Positions 29,674 to 40,428 of a stretch of DNA of 64,000 nt are shown piece by piece. This DNA is from Pseudomonadales bacterium. GTDB lineage: Bacteria; Pseudomonadota; Gammaproteobacteria; Pseudomonadales; Azotimanducaceae. The position numbers and the translations under genes are program-made. Position 1 is the stretch's first letter. Each line of letters starts with the position of its first letter. Below the pieces are notes generated by a model. That model made no database searches. It worked only from the letters and a program-made list of their open reading frames with translations, and was not told the DNA's origin. The stretch spans positions 43,147 to 107,146 of the forward strand of contig SLQW01000001.1 in assembly GCA_007131295.1 (NCBI GenBank), in the 5' to 3' direction.

Positions 29674-30960
29674 ATGGCCGATGACAAGACCGGAAAGGGC
29701 GAAGAAAGCGGCAAGCTGCTGTATTGCTCCTTCTGTGGCAAGAGCCAGCACGAAGTTCGCAAGTTGATCGCGGGTCCTTCCGTGTTCATCTGTGACGAAT
29801 GCGTCGAACTGTGCAACGACATCATTCGGGAAGAGGTGCAGGAGAGCGGCGACAGCTCTGATCGCACTCGATTGCCCCGTCCTGAAGAGATCAAGGTCAT
29901 CCTTGATCAGTACGTGATCGGCCAGGAGAGCGCCAAGCGCATCCTTTCAGTTGCCGTTTACAACCATTACAAGCGCCTGAATTACAAAGGCAAAAAGGAT
30001 GAGGTCGAGCTTTCGAAGTCGAACATCCTGCTGATCGGACCCACTGGAAGCGGCAAGACGCTGCTTGCAGAGACGCTAGCGCGCCTGCTCGACGTCCCGT
30101 TCACGATTGCCGACGCCACGACGCTCACCGAGGCGGGCTATGTTGGCGAGGATGTCGAGAACATCATTCAGAAGCTCCTGCAGAAGTGTGATTACGACGT
30201 CGAGAAGGCACAGGTAGGTATCGTCTATATCGACGAAATCGACAAGATTTCGCGCAAGTCCGACAACCCGTCCATCACCCGCGACGTTTCCGGCGAGGGT
30301 GTTCAGCAGGCGCTGCTCAAACTCATCGAGGGTACGGTGGCTTCGGTGCCGCCCCAGGGTGGCCGTAAACATCCTCAGCAGGAATTCCTGCAGGTCGACA
30401 CCGCCAATATTCTGTTTATCTGCGGCGGCGCTTTCGGTGGACTCGAAAAAGTCATCATGGAGCGCTCCGATCGCAGCGGTATCGGTTTCAATGCCGTGGT
30501 GAAGGGTGAGGAAGACGCGCCCACGATCGGTACGACGCTGAAGCAAGTGGAGCCTGAAGATCTGGTCCGCTACGGCTTGATTCCCGAGTTCGTTGGACGG
30601 CTTCCGGTGATTGCCACGCTCGAGGAGCTTGACGTCGATGCGCTGGTGCGGATTCTCACCGAGCCGCGTAATTCGCTCACCAAGCAGTACGCCAAGCTGT
30701 TTGAAATGGACGGAGTCGAAGTGGACTTTCGCGAGGATTCTCTTCGTGCCGTTGCCGAGCGCGCCATGGAGCGCAAGACGGGGGCGCGAGGTCTGCGATC
30801 CATTCTCGAAGCCATGCTTCTCGACACGATGTACCGTATTCCCTCGGAGGAGGGTGTATCGAAGGTGGTCATCGACGAGAGCGTGATCAAGGGTGAGTCC
30901 GAGCCGATGTTGATCTACGAAAATGTAGAGCAACCGAAGGCCATGCCGGAGGACCACTGA
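29674..30960 (+). CDS. clpX: ClpXP protease ATP-binding subunit ClpX
   Basis: ClpX (428 aa) is the AAA+ unfoldase that feeds ClpP. The N-terminal C4 zinc finger (CSFCGK ... CDECVELC, residues about 17-50) binds substrates and adaptors. The AAA+ domain has Walker A GPTGSGKT near 116-123, Walker [10 protein letters not shown] and the sensor-2 region ARGLRSI. Length and start are typical. Confidence 0.98.
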   Translation: MADDKTGKGEESGKLLYCSFCGKSQHEVRKLIAGPSVFICDECVELCNDIIREEVQESGDSSDRTRLPRPEEIKVILDQYVIGQESAKRILSVAVYNHYKRLNYKGKKDEVELSKSNILLIGPTGSGKTLLAETLARLLDVPFTIADATTLTEAGYVGEDVENIIQKLLQKCDYDVEKAQVGIVYIDEIDKISRKSDNPSITRDVSGEGVQQALLKLIEGTVASVPPQGGRKHPQQEFLQVDTANILFICGGAFGGLEKVIMERSDRSGIGFNAVVKGEEDAPTIGTTLKQVEPEDLVRYGLIPEFVGRLPVIATLEELDVDALVRILTEPRNSLTKQYAKLFEMDGVEVDFREDSLRAVAERAMERKTGARGLRSILEAMLLDTMYRIPSEEGVSKVVIDESVIKGESEPMLIYENVEQPKAMPEDH

Positions 30961-31049
30961 CTGACAGCCGCCCTGGACGGTCAAGGTTCATCATCACGTC
31001 GTCGCGCAGACGGCGACGTTCTTCTCCCTTCCCTTACGGAAAGCCGGCA

Positions 31050-31078
31050 CGGGCACGAAGTCGAGAGCTTCGTGCCCG
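31050..31078. terminator. hairpin between clpX and lon
   Basis: CGGGCACGAAG (31050-31060) and CTTCGTGCCCG (31068-31078) form a perfect 11-bp stem with a 7-base loop. The T-tract is weak (TTCTCTTTT about 10 bases later). It probably stops or attenuates transcription from clpX, or protects its 3' end. It sits 40 bp before lon, whose own promoter I could not identify. Confidence 0.6.
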
Positions 31079-31117
31079 GCCGGATCGTTCTCTTTTCCCA
31101 CGACAGCAGGTGATTTC

Positions 31118-33544
31118 ATGTCCGCATCTCGACCTCAGGCCGCTTCGAGCATGACCGATGTTCCGGTGCTGCCGCTCCGGGATATGGTCGTCTATCCCCA
31201 GGGCGTCCATCCGTTGTTCGTCGGCACCGAGCGGTCCATCCGAGCCCTAGAGGCGGCGATGGCCGGTGATAAGCAGGTGCTGTTGGTCGCAAAGCGTGAT
31301 CCATCCTGCGAGGATCCGACGGCTGCGGATCTGTTTGAGCTCGGTACGGTTTCCACCATTCTGCAGCTGTTGAAGCTTCCGGACGGTACCGTGAAGGTGC
31401 TGGTCGAAGGTGGACAGAGGGCCAGGACCGTATCGATGGACGGTTCTGGCGATCACCTGCGTGCGCAGGTGGAACTGATTTCCGAACCAAAGCTATCGGC
31501 CCGTGAAGCAGAAGGTCTCGTGCGCTCGGTCATGACTCAGTTCGAGGAGTACGTGAAGCTTTCGAAGAAGGTTCCTCAGGAGGTGCTCACTTCCCTGACG
31601 AGTATAGAAGAACCTGGGCGCCTCGTGGACACGATCGCGGGTCAGCTTGCGCTCAAGGTCGAAGACAAGCAGGCCATCCTTGAAACCGTCGCCCTGGCGG
31701 AGCGGATTGAGCATCTCCTCGCACTGATGGAGGCGGAAATCGATCTGTTCGAGATGGAAAAGCGCATTCGCGGACGCGTCAAGAAGCAGATGGAGAAGAG
31801 TCAACGCGAGTACTATTTGAACGAACAGATGAAGGCGATCCAGAAGGAGATGGGAGAGCTCGACGAGGCGCCCAATGAGGTCGAGGATCTGCAGGCGCGT
31901 ATCGAGTCATCCGGTATGCCGAAGGACGCCCGGGAGAAGACTCAGGCCGAACTCGGCAAGCTCAAGATGATGTCTCCGATGTCCGCGGAGGCGACTGTAG
32001 TACGCAGTTACATCGACTGGATGCTCAGTGTTCCCTGGAAGACGAAGAATCGCGTCCGCCGCGATCTCAAGGCTGCTGAGCGCATTCTCGATGAGGATCA
32101 TCACGGTCTCGAGGAGGTGAAGGAGCGTATTCTCGAATACCTTGCCGTGCAGGGCCGGGTGAAAAAGCTCAAGGGTCCTGTGCTCTGCCTGGTCGGCCCT
32201 CCCGGGGTCGGGAAGACTTCCTTGGGCGAGTCGATCGCCAGGGCGACGAATCGAAAGTTCGTGCGCATGGCGCTTGGTGGTGTTCGGGACGAGGCCGAGA
32301 TCCGCGGGCACCGGCGCACCTACATCGGCTCTCTCCCGGGCAAGGTGATGCAGAAGCTGTCCAAGGCTGGGGTCAAGAACCCGCTCTTCCTCCTCGATGA
32401 GGTGGACAAGATGGGCATGGACATGCGCGGTGACCCGGCATCGGCGCTACTCGAAGTACTGGATCCCGAGCAGAACCACACCTTCAACGATCACTATCTT
32501 GAAGTGGACTATGACCTCTCTGAAGTCATGTTCATTTGCACATCGAATTCGATGAACATACCGGCGCCGCTGCTCGATCGGATGGAGGTGATCCGACTAC
32601 CTGGTTATACCGAGGACGAGAAGGTGGCGATTGCGCGGCGCTATCTGTTGCCGAAGCAACGGCGGAATGCCGGTTTGGGTGAGCAGGAGCTGGAACTACC
32701 CGATGAAACCGTGCGCGAAATGATCCGCTTTTACACGCGAGAGGCGGGTGTACGGGGGCTGGAGCGTGAAATTGCCAAACTGTGCCGCAAGGTGGTTCGC
32801 GAGCACGCCACGTCCGGTTCCCGGACGCCGGTCGAAGTGGACAGCAACCTCCTCGAGGCTTACAACGGCGTACGCAAGTTCGACTTCGGGCGTGCGGAAG
32901 AAAAGGACCAGGTGGGCCTCGTCACGGGGCTGGCCTGGACGTCGGTGGGTGGCGAGCTGCTGAACATCGAAGCGGCAGTCGTTCCCGGTAAGGGTCGGCA
33001 GATCCGCACCGGCTCTCTTGGCGATGTCATGCAGGAATCGATTCAGGCGGCGCTCACGTTCGTCCGTGGGCGTGCGTCTGTTCTGGGGGTCGCGCCAGAT
33101 TTCCACGAAAAGTTCGACATCCACATTCACGTGCCCGAGGGTGCGACGCCCAAGGATGGACCGAGTGCCGGTATCGGCATGTGCACGGCCATCATTTCGG
33201 CTTTTACCGGCGTGCCGGTCAAGGCGGACGTCGCCATGACCGGCGAGATCACCCTGCGAGGTCAGGTTCTGACGATCGGTGGCCTGAAGGAGAAGCTGCT
33301 TGCAGCCCATCGGGGTGGAATCCGCACCGTGATCATTCCGGCCGACAATGAGCGCGATCTCAAGGAGATCCCCGAGAACATCAAGGGTGAACTCGACATT
33401 CGTGCGGTGCGATGGATGGACCAGGTGCTGGAGATCGCCTTGCAGCACATGCCGGTACCACGTAAGGACGAGCCGGTCGCAGCCGGGAAGAGTCAGGAAA
33501 GCAAAGAGGAAAAGGACGACAGCGTCCGTATCAGCACGCATTGA
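31118..33544 (+). CDS. lon: ATP-dependent protease La (Lon)
   Basis: Lon (808 aa) degrades misfolded and regulatory proteins. It has the N-terminal substrate domain, a coiled-coil middle (about 190-300), an AAA+ module with Walker [10 protein letters not shown] near residue 360, and a C-terminal Ser-Lys protease domain with S683 (DGPSAGI) and K726 (the second Lys of LKEKLLAAH), 43 residues apart as in E. coli. It follows clpX by 157 bp and precedes the HU gene. Confidence 0.98.
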   Translation: MSASRPQAASSMTDVPVLPLRDMVVYPQGVHPLFVGTERSIRALEAAMAGDKQVLLVAKRDPSCEDPTAADLFELGTVSTILQLLKLPDGTVKVLVEGGQRARTVSMDGSGDHLRAQVELISEPKLSAREAEGLVRSVMTQFEEYVKLSKKVPQEVLTSLTSIEEPGRLVDTIAGQLALKVEDKQAILETVALAERIEHLLALMEAEIDLFEMEKRIRGRVKKQMEKSQREYYLNEQMKAIQKEMGELDEAPNEVEDLQARIESSGMPKDAREKTQAELGKLKMMSPMSAEATVVRSYIDWMLSVPWKTKNRVRRDLKAAERILDEDHHGLEEVKERILEYLAVQGRVKKLKGPVLCLVGPPGVGKTSLGESIARATNRKFVRMALGGVRDEAEIRGHRRTYIGSLPGKVMQKLSKAGVKNPLFLLDEVDKMGMDMRGDPASALLEVLDPEQNHTFNDHYLEVDYDLSEVMFICTSNSMNIPAPLLDRMEVIRLPGYTEDEKVAIARRYLLPKQRRNAGLGEQELELPDETVREMIRFYTREAGVRGLEREIAKLCRKVVREHATSGSRTPVEVDSNLLEAYNGVRKFDFGRAEEKDQVGLVTGLAWTSVGGELLNIEAAVVPGKGRQIRTGSLGDVMQESIQAALTFVRGRASVLGVAPDFHEKFDIHIHVPEGATPKDGPSAGIGMCTAIISAFTGVPVKADVAMTGEITLRGQVLTIGGLKEKLLAAHRGGIRTVIIPADNERDLKEIPENIKGELDIRAVRWMDQVLEIALQHMPVPRKDEPVAAGKSQESKEEKDDSVRISTH

Positions 33545-33676
33545 TCGTGTAAATTTTCGAAGCTCCAGGCGGTCGTGCGCGAGCGAGTGATTCGTGGGAA
33601 GATATGCGAACGTCTGGTGCTGATGCATGGTTGTTCCCTGCCGGTTGTGCTTGATCGCGGCGCAACCGGGGCTTCC

Positions 33677-33706
33677 TTGACACCGTTTTTGGGCGGTTGG
33701 TATAAA
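33677..33706 (+). promoter_or_regulatory. predicted sigma-70 promoter of the HU gene
   Basis: A consensus TTGACA (33677-33682) and TATAAA (33701-33706) are separated by 18 bases, 86 bp before the GTG start of hupB. This is the best sigma-70 match I saw in the window and fits the high expression of HU. The remainder of the 33545-33791 gap shows no gene. Confidence 0.85.
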
Positions 33707-33791
33707 CCTGCGGTCTATGGCGGCGGTCGCACAAGCCGTCTCGTGCCGACAGCTTTCAAAATCAGAAAGTCTTCTCTCTTAAGGGGCGAAT

Positions 33792-34064
33792 GTGAACAAA
33801 GCCGAATTGATCGACAAGATGGCCGCATCGGCGGACATTTCCAAAGCTGCCGCGGCCCGCGCGCTTGATGCGATGCTTGATGCGGTCACCGATTCCCTGA
33901 AGCAGTCAGAGCAGGTCGTGCTCGTTGGCTTCGGGACTTTCGCCGTGAAGGAGCGCGCAGCGCGGACGGGTCGCAATCCGCAGACGGGCGCTCCGATCGA
34001 GATCTCCGCTGCGCGCATTCCTTCCTTCAAGGCTGGTAAAGCATTGAAGGATGCCTTGAACTAA
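33792..34064 (+). CDS. hupB: DNA-binding protein HU
   Basis: This 90-residue histone-like protein bends and compacts DNA as a dimer. It has the family N-terminus [11 protein letters not shown], the signature [20 protein letters not shown] near residues 43-62 (the DNA-embracing beta-arm with conserved Pro), and the C-terminal helix [11 protein letters not shown]. The start is GTG. It stands alone between a strong promoter and a strong terminator; lon-hupB-ppiD is a conserved order. Confidence 0.97.
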   Translation: MNKAELIDKMAASADISKAAAARALDAMLDAVTDSLKQSEQVVLVGFGTFAVKERAARTGRNPQTGAPIEISAARIPSFKAGKALKDALN

Positions 34065-34149
34065 GGTCCGTTTCGCGTCCCTGTCGTGCGGCGTTTTTTC
34101 CTGTCGCTGATCGGTCGATGAAAGGCACTGATCGGGATATCGAACCCTG

Positions 34150-34177
34150 AAAGGCGCATCGATCGGTGCGCCTTTTT
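34150..34177 (+). terminator. rho-independent terminator of hupB
   Basis: AAAGGCGCA (34150-34158) pairs perfectly with TGCGCCTTT (34167-34175) around an 8-base loop, and the stem runs into a T-tract (34173-34177). It lies 86 bp after the hupB stop and 37 bp before ppiD. Confidence 0.9.
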
Positions 34178-34213
34178 CATTTTCGGAGCCGCTCAACCCG
34201 AGCGTGAACATCG

Positions 34214-36112
34214 ATGCTGCAGCAGATTCGAGACAAGTCGCGAGGCGTGTTCGGCTGGATCATTCTCGGTGCCATCGTCGTCGTGCTGACGCTGTTCGGA
34301 TTCGGAGCCTTCACCGCGTTCGTCGCGGGTGAGCCGACGGTCGCGAAAGTCGGCGGTACGGACATCACCCGAGCAGAACTGGAGCAGGCGATCGATCGCC
34401 AGCGTCGGCAGATGATTGCGGCCATGGGTGATGACATCGATGCTGATCTGCTCGAAGACGACGCTCTGGGCGGAAGGGTGCTTTCCTCGCTGGTCCAGCG
34501 GACTCTTCTTTTGGAAGGCGCAAGAACCTCTGGCATGGTCGTTCCCGAGGACGAGATCGATCGCACCATTGTTCGCATGGATGAATTTCGGACCGATGGA
34601 CGCTTCGATCCCGAGCGTTTTCGCTTTGTGCTGGCCAGTGCGGGCATGTCGCCCACGATGTTCCGAAGAGCGCTTTCCGAGGACCTTCTGATCGAGCAAC
34701 TTGCCGGCGGCCTCGCCGGTAGCAGTTTCACCACTCGGCGTGAAGTGGATGCCATCGCTGCGTTGCTGCAGCAGGAAAGAGATACCGCATGGCTTAGCTT
34801 CGAGCCGGACAGCCTGCGCGAGCAGGTCGAAGTTGACGAGTCGTTGCTGAGGGACCACTACGAACGCAATCTTGAGCGCTACTACGCGGATGAGCAGGTT
34901 ACGGTGCGGTACGTGATGCTCGACCGTGCGGACCTTGTGGACGAAATCGAGGTGAGTGAGGCCGCCGTGCGCGGTGCGTTCGAGCGCGAGCTCGAGGCCT
35001 TCGCCGAGGAGGAAGAGCGTCGCGCTGCACATATTCTGATCAGCGTCGGCGCTCGTCGGAGTGAGGAGGAGGTTCTCGAGAAAGCTCGCTCGCTCAGCGA
35101 GCGGCTCGAGGAAGGGGAAGACTTTGCGGCACTCGCGCGTGAGTACAGCGACGATCCTGGTTCGGCTCAGGATGGCGGCGACCTTGGTTTCGCCGGCCGA
35201 GACACATTCGTGCCGGAGTTCGAGAGGGCACTTTTCGCTCTCGAGCCAGGAGCGGTTTCGGCTCCGGTGGTCACGGAGTTCGGCGTGCACCTCATCCGTC
35301 TCGAGGAAATTACGAGTACGGAACCTCCGACCTTCGATGAGCGCCGACGCTCGCTGGAGGCGCGGCTGAGGGAGGAAGGGGCTCGCTCCCGCTTCAGCGA
35401 GTTGCGTCAGGAGCTGGACACGCTTGCATTCGAAACGCCTGATCTCGTGGAACCGGCGGAAACATTGGGTCTCGAGATCCGCGAAGCTGGACCGTTTACC
35501 CGTGATGGAGGGGAAGGTCCGTTCGCTCAGCGAGAGGTCGTACGCGCAGCATTTTCGCGCGATGTCCTGGAGGAAGGCTTCAACAGCAGTGCCATCGAAA
35601 TCAGCGACGGTGTCGTCATGGTCCTGCGGGTGGCAGAGCGCGAGCGCGCGCGACAGCTGGCGTTTACGGAAGTCGAAGAAAGGGTTCGTGAGGACTTCCT
35701 GGCCTCCGAGACTCGGCGTCTGGCGAGGGAAGCGGCCGCATCGGCTCTTGAGCGTCTGCGTGAAGGGGCATCTACCTCCAGCGTTGCCGCAGGCCACGAT
35801 CTCACGTGGGAGCGGCGCGAGGGCATGACGCGCAATGATATGGACGTACCGTCGCGTATTCGTGAGGCGGCCTTCGGATTGCCTCGGCCGATGGCCGAGG
35901 ATCGCAGCACCGGTAGCGTCGAGCTTGCCGATGGCCGTCAGGTGCTCATCGTCGTAACCGATGTTCGTACCGGCGACCCAGGCGCGCTGAGCTCGATGGA
36001 GCGTCAACAGCTACTCGATCTGCTGCGCAACAACGTGGCGGAGGAGGAGTTCGAGACTTATCGTCAGGCTCTACGGCGCGATCTCCGGGTCGAGATTCTC
36101 CGCGACTCCTGA
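34214..36112 (+). CDS. ppiD: SurA N-terminal / peptidyl-prolyl isomerase PpiD
   Basis: PpiD (632 aa) is a periplasmic chaperone anchored by one N-terminal membrane helix (residues about 13-35, GWIILGAIVVVLTLFGFGAF) at the Sec translocon. A SurA_N-like chaperone region follows, then a parvulin domain (about 270-365) with RRAAHILIS and GGDLGF, and a C-terminal helical region. It follows the hupB terminator, as in relatives, and ends 4 bp from the convergent mltD stop. Confidence 0.93.
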   Translation: MLQQIRDKSRGVFGWIILGAIVVVLTLFGFGAFTAFVAGEPTVAKVGGTDITRAELEQAIDRQRRQMIAAMGDDIDADLLEDDALGGRVLSSLVQRTLLLEGARTSGMVVPEDEIDRTIVRMDEFRTDGRFDPERFRFVLASAGMSPTMFRRALSEDLLIEQLAGGLAGSSFTTRREVDAIAALLQQERDTAWLSFEPDSLREQVEVDESLLRDHYERNLERYYADEQVTVRYVMLDRADLVDEIEVSEAAVRGAFERELEAFAEEEERRAAHILISVGARRSEEEVLEKARSLSERLEEGEDFAALAREYSDDPGSAQDGGDLGFAGRDTFVPEFERALFALEPGAVSAPVVTEFGVHLIRLEEITSTEPPTFDERRRSLEARLREEGARSRFSELRQELDTLAFETPDLVEPAETLGLEIREAGPFTRDGGEGPFAQREVVRAAFSRDVLEEGFNSSAIEISDGVVMVLRVAERERARQLAFTEVEERVREDFLASETRRLAREAAASALERLREGASTSSVAAGHDLTWERREGMTRNDMDVPSRIREAAFGLPRPMAEDRSTGSVELADGRQVLIVVTDVRTGDPGALSSMERQQLLDLLRNNVAEEEFETYRQALRRDLRVEILRDS

Positions 36113-36116
36113 GATC

Positions 36117-37826
36117 TCAAATTTCCGTTACCGGGATCTGCAGGATGAGCTGCTGCCCGGGTTGCAGGTAGCGGGCCGGGTCGAGCTGATTCCACTCGCT
36201 GATCTGCGCGACGCTGACCCCGAAGCGAGCGGCGATCCGCGCCAGGGAGTCACCGTTGCGGACGCGGTAAGTCACGCGCCGCACCTCAGGTTCTCTGGCT
36301 GCTGGGATGCAGCGCTGTGCATCCGCACAAAGATTGCTTTGGTCGGCGGTCGCGTTGCCTCCAGGCAGCCACAGCAGCAGCTCACGACCGGCGCGAAGCG
36401 GATCACGCGGAGCCATGCCGTTCCAGCGGGCGAGCTGATCGACGCTGACCCCGTGCGCACGCGATATGCTCCAGAAGCTATCGCCGGGCTGAACCCGATA
36501 GCGTACTTCCCGGCGATCTCCGCCGCCTCCGAAACGTGCCTTCCGCGCTACGCTGCGCTGCTCCTCGCTTAGTGCATAGGCGTCGCTGGCGGCGGTGGCG
36601 TGTGGGATAAGCAGCGCATCGCCGGCGCGAATAGCGTGCCCGGAAATGTCATTTACCGTGCGTAACGTCTCGACGTCGATGACGTAGCGGCTGGCGATGG
36701 TCGACAGGCTCTCACCGCGGCGAATGGTGTGCCGGCGCCAAGCCACCCGCTGGGACGGGTCCAGCTCAGCGAGGGCGCTGGCGAAGCCGTCGGCTTGAGA
36801 TTTCGGCAGCAGCAGGCGGTGGGGGCCCTCGGGATGGGTGGCCCAGCGGTTGAGTTCGGGATTGAGCAGATAGAGTTCGCGGGAGTCTATTTCAGCGAGT
36901 TCTGCGGCCTGCGCAAGATCGAGCTGACCACCAATTTGGACCACTGCGAAGTGCGGGCTATTGGGAATCTCGGGCAGTTCGATGTCGAATGCCGCGGCGT
37001 CGGCGACGAGTTGACGCAGAGCCAGGAGCTTGGGGACGTATGCCTGTGTCTCTGCCGGCAGCGGCAGAGAGAAGAAGTCGAGGGGCCGCCCAGCGTTCCG
37101 ATTGCGCGCTTGAGCCCTACGCACGTTGCCTGGTCCCGCATTGTAGCCGGCCAATGCCAGCATCCAGTCGCCATCGAATGCTGCTGCGAGATCCTCGAGG
37201 AAGTCCAATGCAGCGCGGGTCGATTCCTTGACGTCTCGACGCTGATCATGCCACCAGTCCTGCCGCAGGCCATACATACGCGCCGTGCCTGGGATGAACT
37301 GCCACAGCCCCGCAGCGCGGCCATGAGAATAGGCATATGGATCGTATGCGCTTTCGACAATAGGTAGCAGCGCAAGCTCGAGTGGCAGTTCGCGCCGTTC
37401 GAGTTCCTTCACGATGTAGTAGAGATAGCGTTCGGCGCGTACGGCGACCCGGGCCATGTAGTCTGGGTGGCGTGCGTAGAATGCCAGCTGGCTGTCTATA
37501 CGCGGATGATCGACAGCAGGTAGAGCAAAGCCGCGGCGAATCCTTTCCCAGATGTCCGCTGGTGGCTCTGGCTCGATATTTTCGAGCACGCGCAGGGGCG
37601 GAGCCGTGACCATAATCGGTTCCAGGGCTTCATGCTGCTGGTAAGACACCGCGTCACCATCGCGTGGCATGTTGGTGTCAGGCCCCAAGTGACCGGCACA
37701 GGCGCCGACGCCGAGCGCCAGCAGGATCACAGCGAACGCCCGCCATGCGTGTGCCGCTTGCGGGGTTTCCTGGCTGTGCTCACAATGATCGCTATCGGAT
37801 CTGGTGCGGCGTCGTCCTGCTGGCAT
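36117..37826 (-). CDS. mltD: membrane-bound lytic murein transglycosylase D with three LysM domains
   Basis: MltD (569 aa from ATG 37826) cleaves peptidoglycan glycan strands to anhydromuropeptides. It has a lipoprotein signal (ILLALGVGAC), a lytic transglycosylase domain with catalytic Glu in PIVESAYDP followed by AAGLWQFIPGTARMYGL and ALAGYNAGPGNVRRA, and three LysM glycan-binding domains at the C-terminus, starting near RRHTIRRGES, VRYRVQPGDS and VTYRVRNGDS. The start at 37826 was chosen for its GGAGGGA Shine-Dalgarno; upstream ATG at 37937 extends into the divergent region. Confidence 0.93.
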   Translation of the reverse strand: MPAGRRRTRSDSDHCEHSQETPQAAHAWRAFAVILLALGVGACAGHLGPDTNMPRDGDAVSYQQHEALEPIMVTAPPLRVLENIEPEPPADIWERIRRGFALPAVDHPRIDSQLAFYARHPDYMARVAVRAERYLYYIVKELERRELPLELALLPIVESAYDPYAYSHGRAAGLWQFIPGTARMYGLRQDWWHDQRRDVKESTRAALDFLEDLAAAFDGDWMLALAGYNAGPGNVRRAQARNRNAGRPLDFFSLPLPAETQAYVPKLLALRQLVADAAAFDIELPEIPNSPHFAVVQIGGQLDLAQAAELAEIDSRELYLLNPELNRWATHPEGPHRLLLPKSQADGFASALAELDPSQRVAWRRHTIRRGESLSTIASRYVIDVETLRTVNDISGHAIRAGDALLIPHATAASDAYALSEEQRSVARKARFGGGGDRREVRYRVQPGDSFWSISRAHGVSVDQLARWNGMAPRDPLRAGRELLLWLPGGNATADQSNLCADAQRCIPAAREPEVRRVTYRVRNGDSLARIAARFGVSVAQISEWNQLDPARYLQPGQQLILQIPVTEI

Positions 37827-37974
37827 TGTCCCTCCACATCGAACCAGCTGATGATACGAAAGCCGACCGCGGCCGGTCATGCCGCCGATGCCCTCCAGCG
37901 GTTGCGCCCGTCGGCTGTGGGAACCATCTCGATCCACTATACCGGTGACCCATGGTGGTCATAGGAGTACGCAG

Positions 37975-38820
37975 ATGAGCCCGGTGCGCTTTGAAACCCG
38001 ATACGACGGCTCTCGGGCCCACGCCGGGATGGTCTTCTTCGGGACACCGCTTGGCCAGGCGCTGGAGCACGCGGAAATCGATGTTCTGCGTCGTCAGGTC
38101 GATCAGTGCTTCGGCGCCAGAGCACTGCTCATGGGTACCGGCCGGGATCAGCGCTTGCTGGATGCGATGCAGGTCCAGCATCGCTTCATTGCGCGCTTGG
38201 CGGAGTTCGAGGGACCGCAGAGGGCTCCCGTCAGCCCGAGTCCGGTGTCCGTGATCGACCCTGGAAACCTTCCCTTTGCGAACGGCAGCTTCGATGTGGT
38301 GGTGCTGTTTCACGCCCTCGACGTGGCGCCCCAGCCCCAGCAGGCTCTGAGGGAGGCGGCGCGGGTGCTTGCCGACGGTGGGCAACTCGTCATAACTGGC
38401 TTCAATCCGTGGAGCCTTTGGGGACTGCGGCGGCTCTTTTCCCGCCGTAGGGCACCATGGAACGCTAACTTCATCAATCCGGTACGCATGGCAGATTGGC
38501 TGGCGCTGCTGGACTTCCGGATTCTCGCGACCGAGTTTGCTCGCTATCGACCTCCGTTGAACGGAGGCGAAGCGCTCTTCGATGGCAGCTTTGGCCGCCA
38601 CTTGAAGAATCTTGTGAAGCTGCCGCTCGGGGGGGTCTGGATCATTCGGGCACGCCGTCAGCCGGCGGCCGGAGTCAGGTTGGAGGAACCCGTGCAGCGG
38701 CCTGCGCTCGCCGGTCGTTCTCTTGCAGCAGGCGGAGCCGCTCGCGGCCGTGGCCGCCTGGCCAGGGTCGACAATGTATATTTCCTGACCTGCAGTTCCG
38801 GGCAGGACCGTGAGCGTTGA
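37975..38820 (+). CDS. YafS-like class I SAM-dependent methyltransferase
   Basis: This 281-residue protein has a Methyltransf_11-type core: [19 protein letters not shown] near residues 98-116 and [21 protein letters not shown] near 124-144. The first SAM motif (LLMGTG) is degenerate but recognisable. The gene lies between mltD and rnhA, where E. coli has gloB-yafS, so it is the positional YafS equivalent; gloB is absent. The ATG at 37975 follows AGGAG. The methyl acceptor is unknown. Confidence 0.82.
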   Translation: MSPVRFETRYDGSRAHAGMVFFGTPLGQALEHAEIDVLRRQVDQCFGARALLMGTGRDQRLLDAMQVQHRFIARLAEFEGPQRAPVSPSPVSVIDPGNLPFANGSFDVVVLFHALDVAPQPQQALREAARVLADGGQLVITGFNPWSLWGLRRLFSRRRAPWNANFINPVRMADWLALLDFRILATEFARYRPPLNGGEALFDGSFGRHLKNLVKLPLGGVWIIRARRQPAAGVRLEEPVQRPALAGRSLAAGGAARGRGRLARVDNVYFLTCSSGQDRER

Positions 38821-39292
38821 GGTCTGGACCGACGGCGCATGTCGAGGCAATCCAGGTCCAGGTGGCTGGGGTGCCGTTCTGCGTTGGAACGGCCACGAGC
38901 GCCACCTCTGGGGTGGGGAACCGACGACCACCAACAATCGCATGGAGCTGACCGCCGCATTGCGCGCCCTGGAAGCACTCAAGCGGCATTGCGTGGTCGA
39001 TCTGTACACGGATTCAGAATACTTGCGCAAGGGCATCCTCGAGTGGTTACCGAACTGGAAGCGTCGGCAGTGGCGTACCGCCTCCCGCACTCCGGTCAAG
39101 AACGCGGATCTCTGGCAGTTGTTGGACGCGCTCTCGCAGCAGCATGATGTGCGCTGGCACTGGGTCAAGGGCCACAGCGGCGACCCCGGCAACGAACTTG
39201 CGGATGCGCTCGCCAACCGTGGTATAGACCATTTCGGCCTCAAGGGTCTAAGGGATTGCGCAGAGGAGCGGATCAGCAAATGCGCCAGGTAG
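38810..39292 (+). CDS. rnhA: ribonuclease HI
   Basis: RNase HI (160 aa) removes RNA from RNA:DNA hybrids. The acidic catalytic residues occur in [14 protein letters not shown] (Asp), NRMELTAA (Glu), YTDSEYL (Asp) and GNELADALA (Asp). The start is GTG overlapping the methyltransferase by 11 bases; the 3' end overlaps dnaQ by 13 bases, the classic rnhA-dnaQ pair. Confidence 0.97.
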   Translation: MSVEVWTDGACRGNPGPGGWGAVLRWNGHERHLWGGEPTTTNNRMELTAALRALEALKRHCVVDLYTDSEYLRKGILEWLPNWKRRQWRTASRTPVKNADLWQLLDALSQQHDVRWHWVKGHSGDPGNELADALANRGIDHFGLKGLRDCAEERISKCAR

Positions 39293-40005
39293 TACTCGAC
39301 ACGGAAACGACCGGCCTCGAACCGGAACTCGGTCACCGGGTCATCGAGATCGGGTGCGTGGAGATCGTCGGTCGCCGGATCACCGAGCGCAAATTCCACA
39401 CTTACATCAATCCAGAGCGGGATGTGGATGAGGGCGCGGTGGAAGTTCATGGCCTGACCCGTGAGCGTCTGGAGACTGAACCCAGATTTGCGGATGTCTT
39501 CGGCGCCTTCGTGGATTTCGTGCGTGGTGCCGAAGTCATCATTCACAACGCGCCGTTTGATGTCGGCTTCCTCGATCACGAGTTTTCTCTGCTTGGCAAC
39601 ACGCACGGTGCGATGGCTGATCTCTGTCAAATCACCGACTCACTGACACTTGCGCGGCACCGCCACCCAGGTCAGCGCAACAGTCTCGATGCCCTGTGCC
39701 GGCGCTACAGCATCGATAATTCTCAGCGTGAGCTGCACGGCGCTCTGCTCGATGCGGAGCTCCTGGCAGAGGTCTACCTGGCGATGACGGGAGGACAGAC
39801 GGCGCTGTCGCTCGAGAGCGAGAGCGTTACGGCACGCGGCAGCGAGTCCTCGGCCGTGCGCAGGGTGCCCTCCGACCGGCCACGGTTACGAGTGATCAGG
39901 GCAAGCGCAGAAGAACGCGCGCGGCACGACGCGGTGCTCGACGCCATGGAGCAGGGGGGCGCCCCGCCGCTCTGGCGTCGGAGCTCCGACCACGCGGACG
40001 GTTAG
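39280..40005 (+). CDS. dnaQ: DNA polymerase III epsilon subunit (proofreading exonuclease)
   Basis: DnaQ (241 aa) is the 3'-5' proofreading exonuclease. ExoI LDTETTGL (residues about 6-13), Exo[11 protein letters not shown] and Exo[13 protein letters not shown] are all present. A C-terminal tail links to the alpha subunit. The start at 39280 ([12 protein letters not shown]) is the family N-terminus. It ends one base before the convergent SCP2 gene stop. Confidence 0.97.
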   Translation: MRQVVLDTETTGLEPELGHRVIEIGCVEIVGRRITERKFHTYINPERDVDEGAVEVHGLTRERLETEPRFADVFGAFVDFVRGAEVIIHNAPFDVGFLDHEFSLLGNTHGAMADLCQITDSLTLARHRHPGQRNSLDALCRRYSIDNSQRELHGALLDAELLAEVYLAMTGGQTALSLESESVTARGSESSAVRRVPSDRPRLRVIRASAEERARHDAVLDAMEQGGAPPLWRRSSDHADG

Positions 40006-40006
40006 G

Positions 40007-40327
40007 CTAACGCCAGAACAGACCGCCGAGCTGCAGGGCCAGTATCAGGTTGCCGTCGCTGCGGATCTGTCCGTTCAGAAATGCCTGCATCGGATCCAGC
40101 CGACCTTCGAGTAGGGCCAATGCCGTTTCCGCATCCGGAAACAGCATGGTCACGGATGGTTTGGCGTGGCTGCCTGGGCTGACCAGCAGATTGCCGTCGC
40201 TTATCTCGAGGTGAAAACGCGCGTCGTCTCCAGTGTGGAACTGATACACGCGATGCATACCCTTCGTCGCGTCGGCGTGGAAGGCGCGGGTCAGGCGTTC
40301 TCTGATCTCTTCGATCGAAGGTTGCAT
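40007..40327 (-). CDS. SCP2 sterol-binding domain protein
   Basis: This 106-residue single-domain protein resembles SCP2: amphipathic start, FHLEISDGNLLVSPG, and GRLDPMQAFLNGQIRSDGN, the hydrophobic-tunnel region that binds lipids. Small free-standing SCP2 proteins in bacteria are poorly characterised. It is convergent with dnaQ and divergent from sohB, so it is probably transcribed alone. Confidence 0.83.
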   Translation of the reverse strand: MQPSIEEIRERLTRAFHADATKGMHRVYQFHTGDDARFHLEISDGNLLVSPGSHAKPSVTMLFPDAETALALLEGRLDPMQAFLNGQIRSDGNLILALQLGGLFWR

Positions 40328-40428
40328 TGGTGAACGAGCTCGGTACCGGTCAGGATTGTGGACGCCCCCGGAGGGCGCCGGTAGAGTAGCGCGCTTCCCT
40401 GATCGCGTGGAACCGGTGGAGACGCGTA

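Noticed and set aside
37792..39630. 612-codon minus-strand frame opposite the methyltransferase, rnhA and dnaQ
   Set aside because: It runs across three real genes on the other strand, with low-complexity Arg/Pro composition typical of shadow frames.
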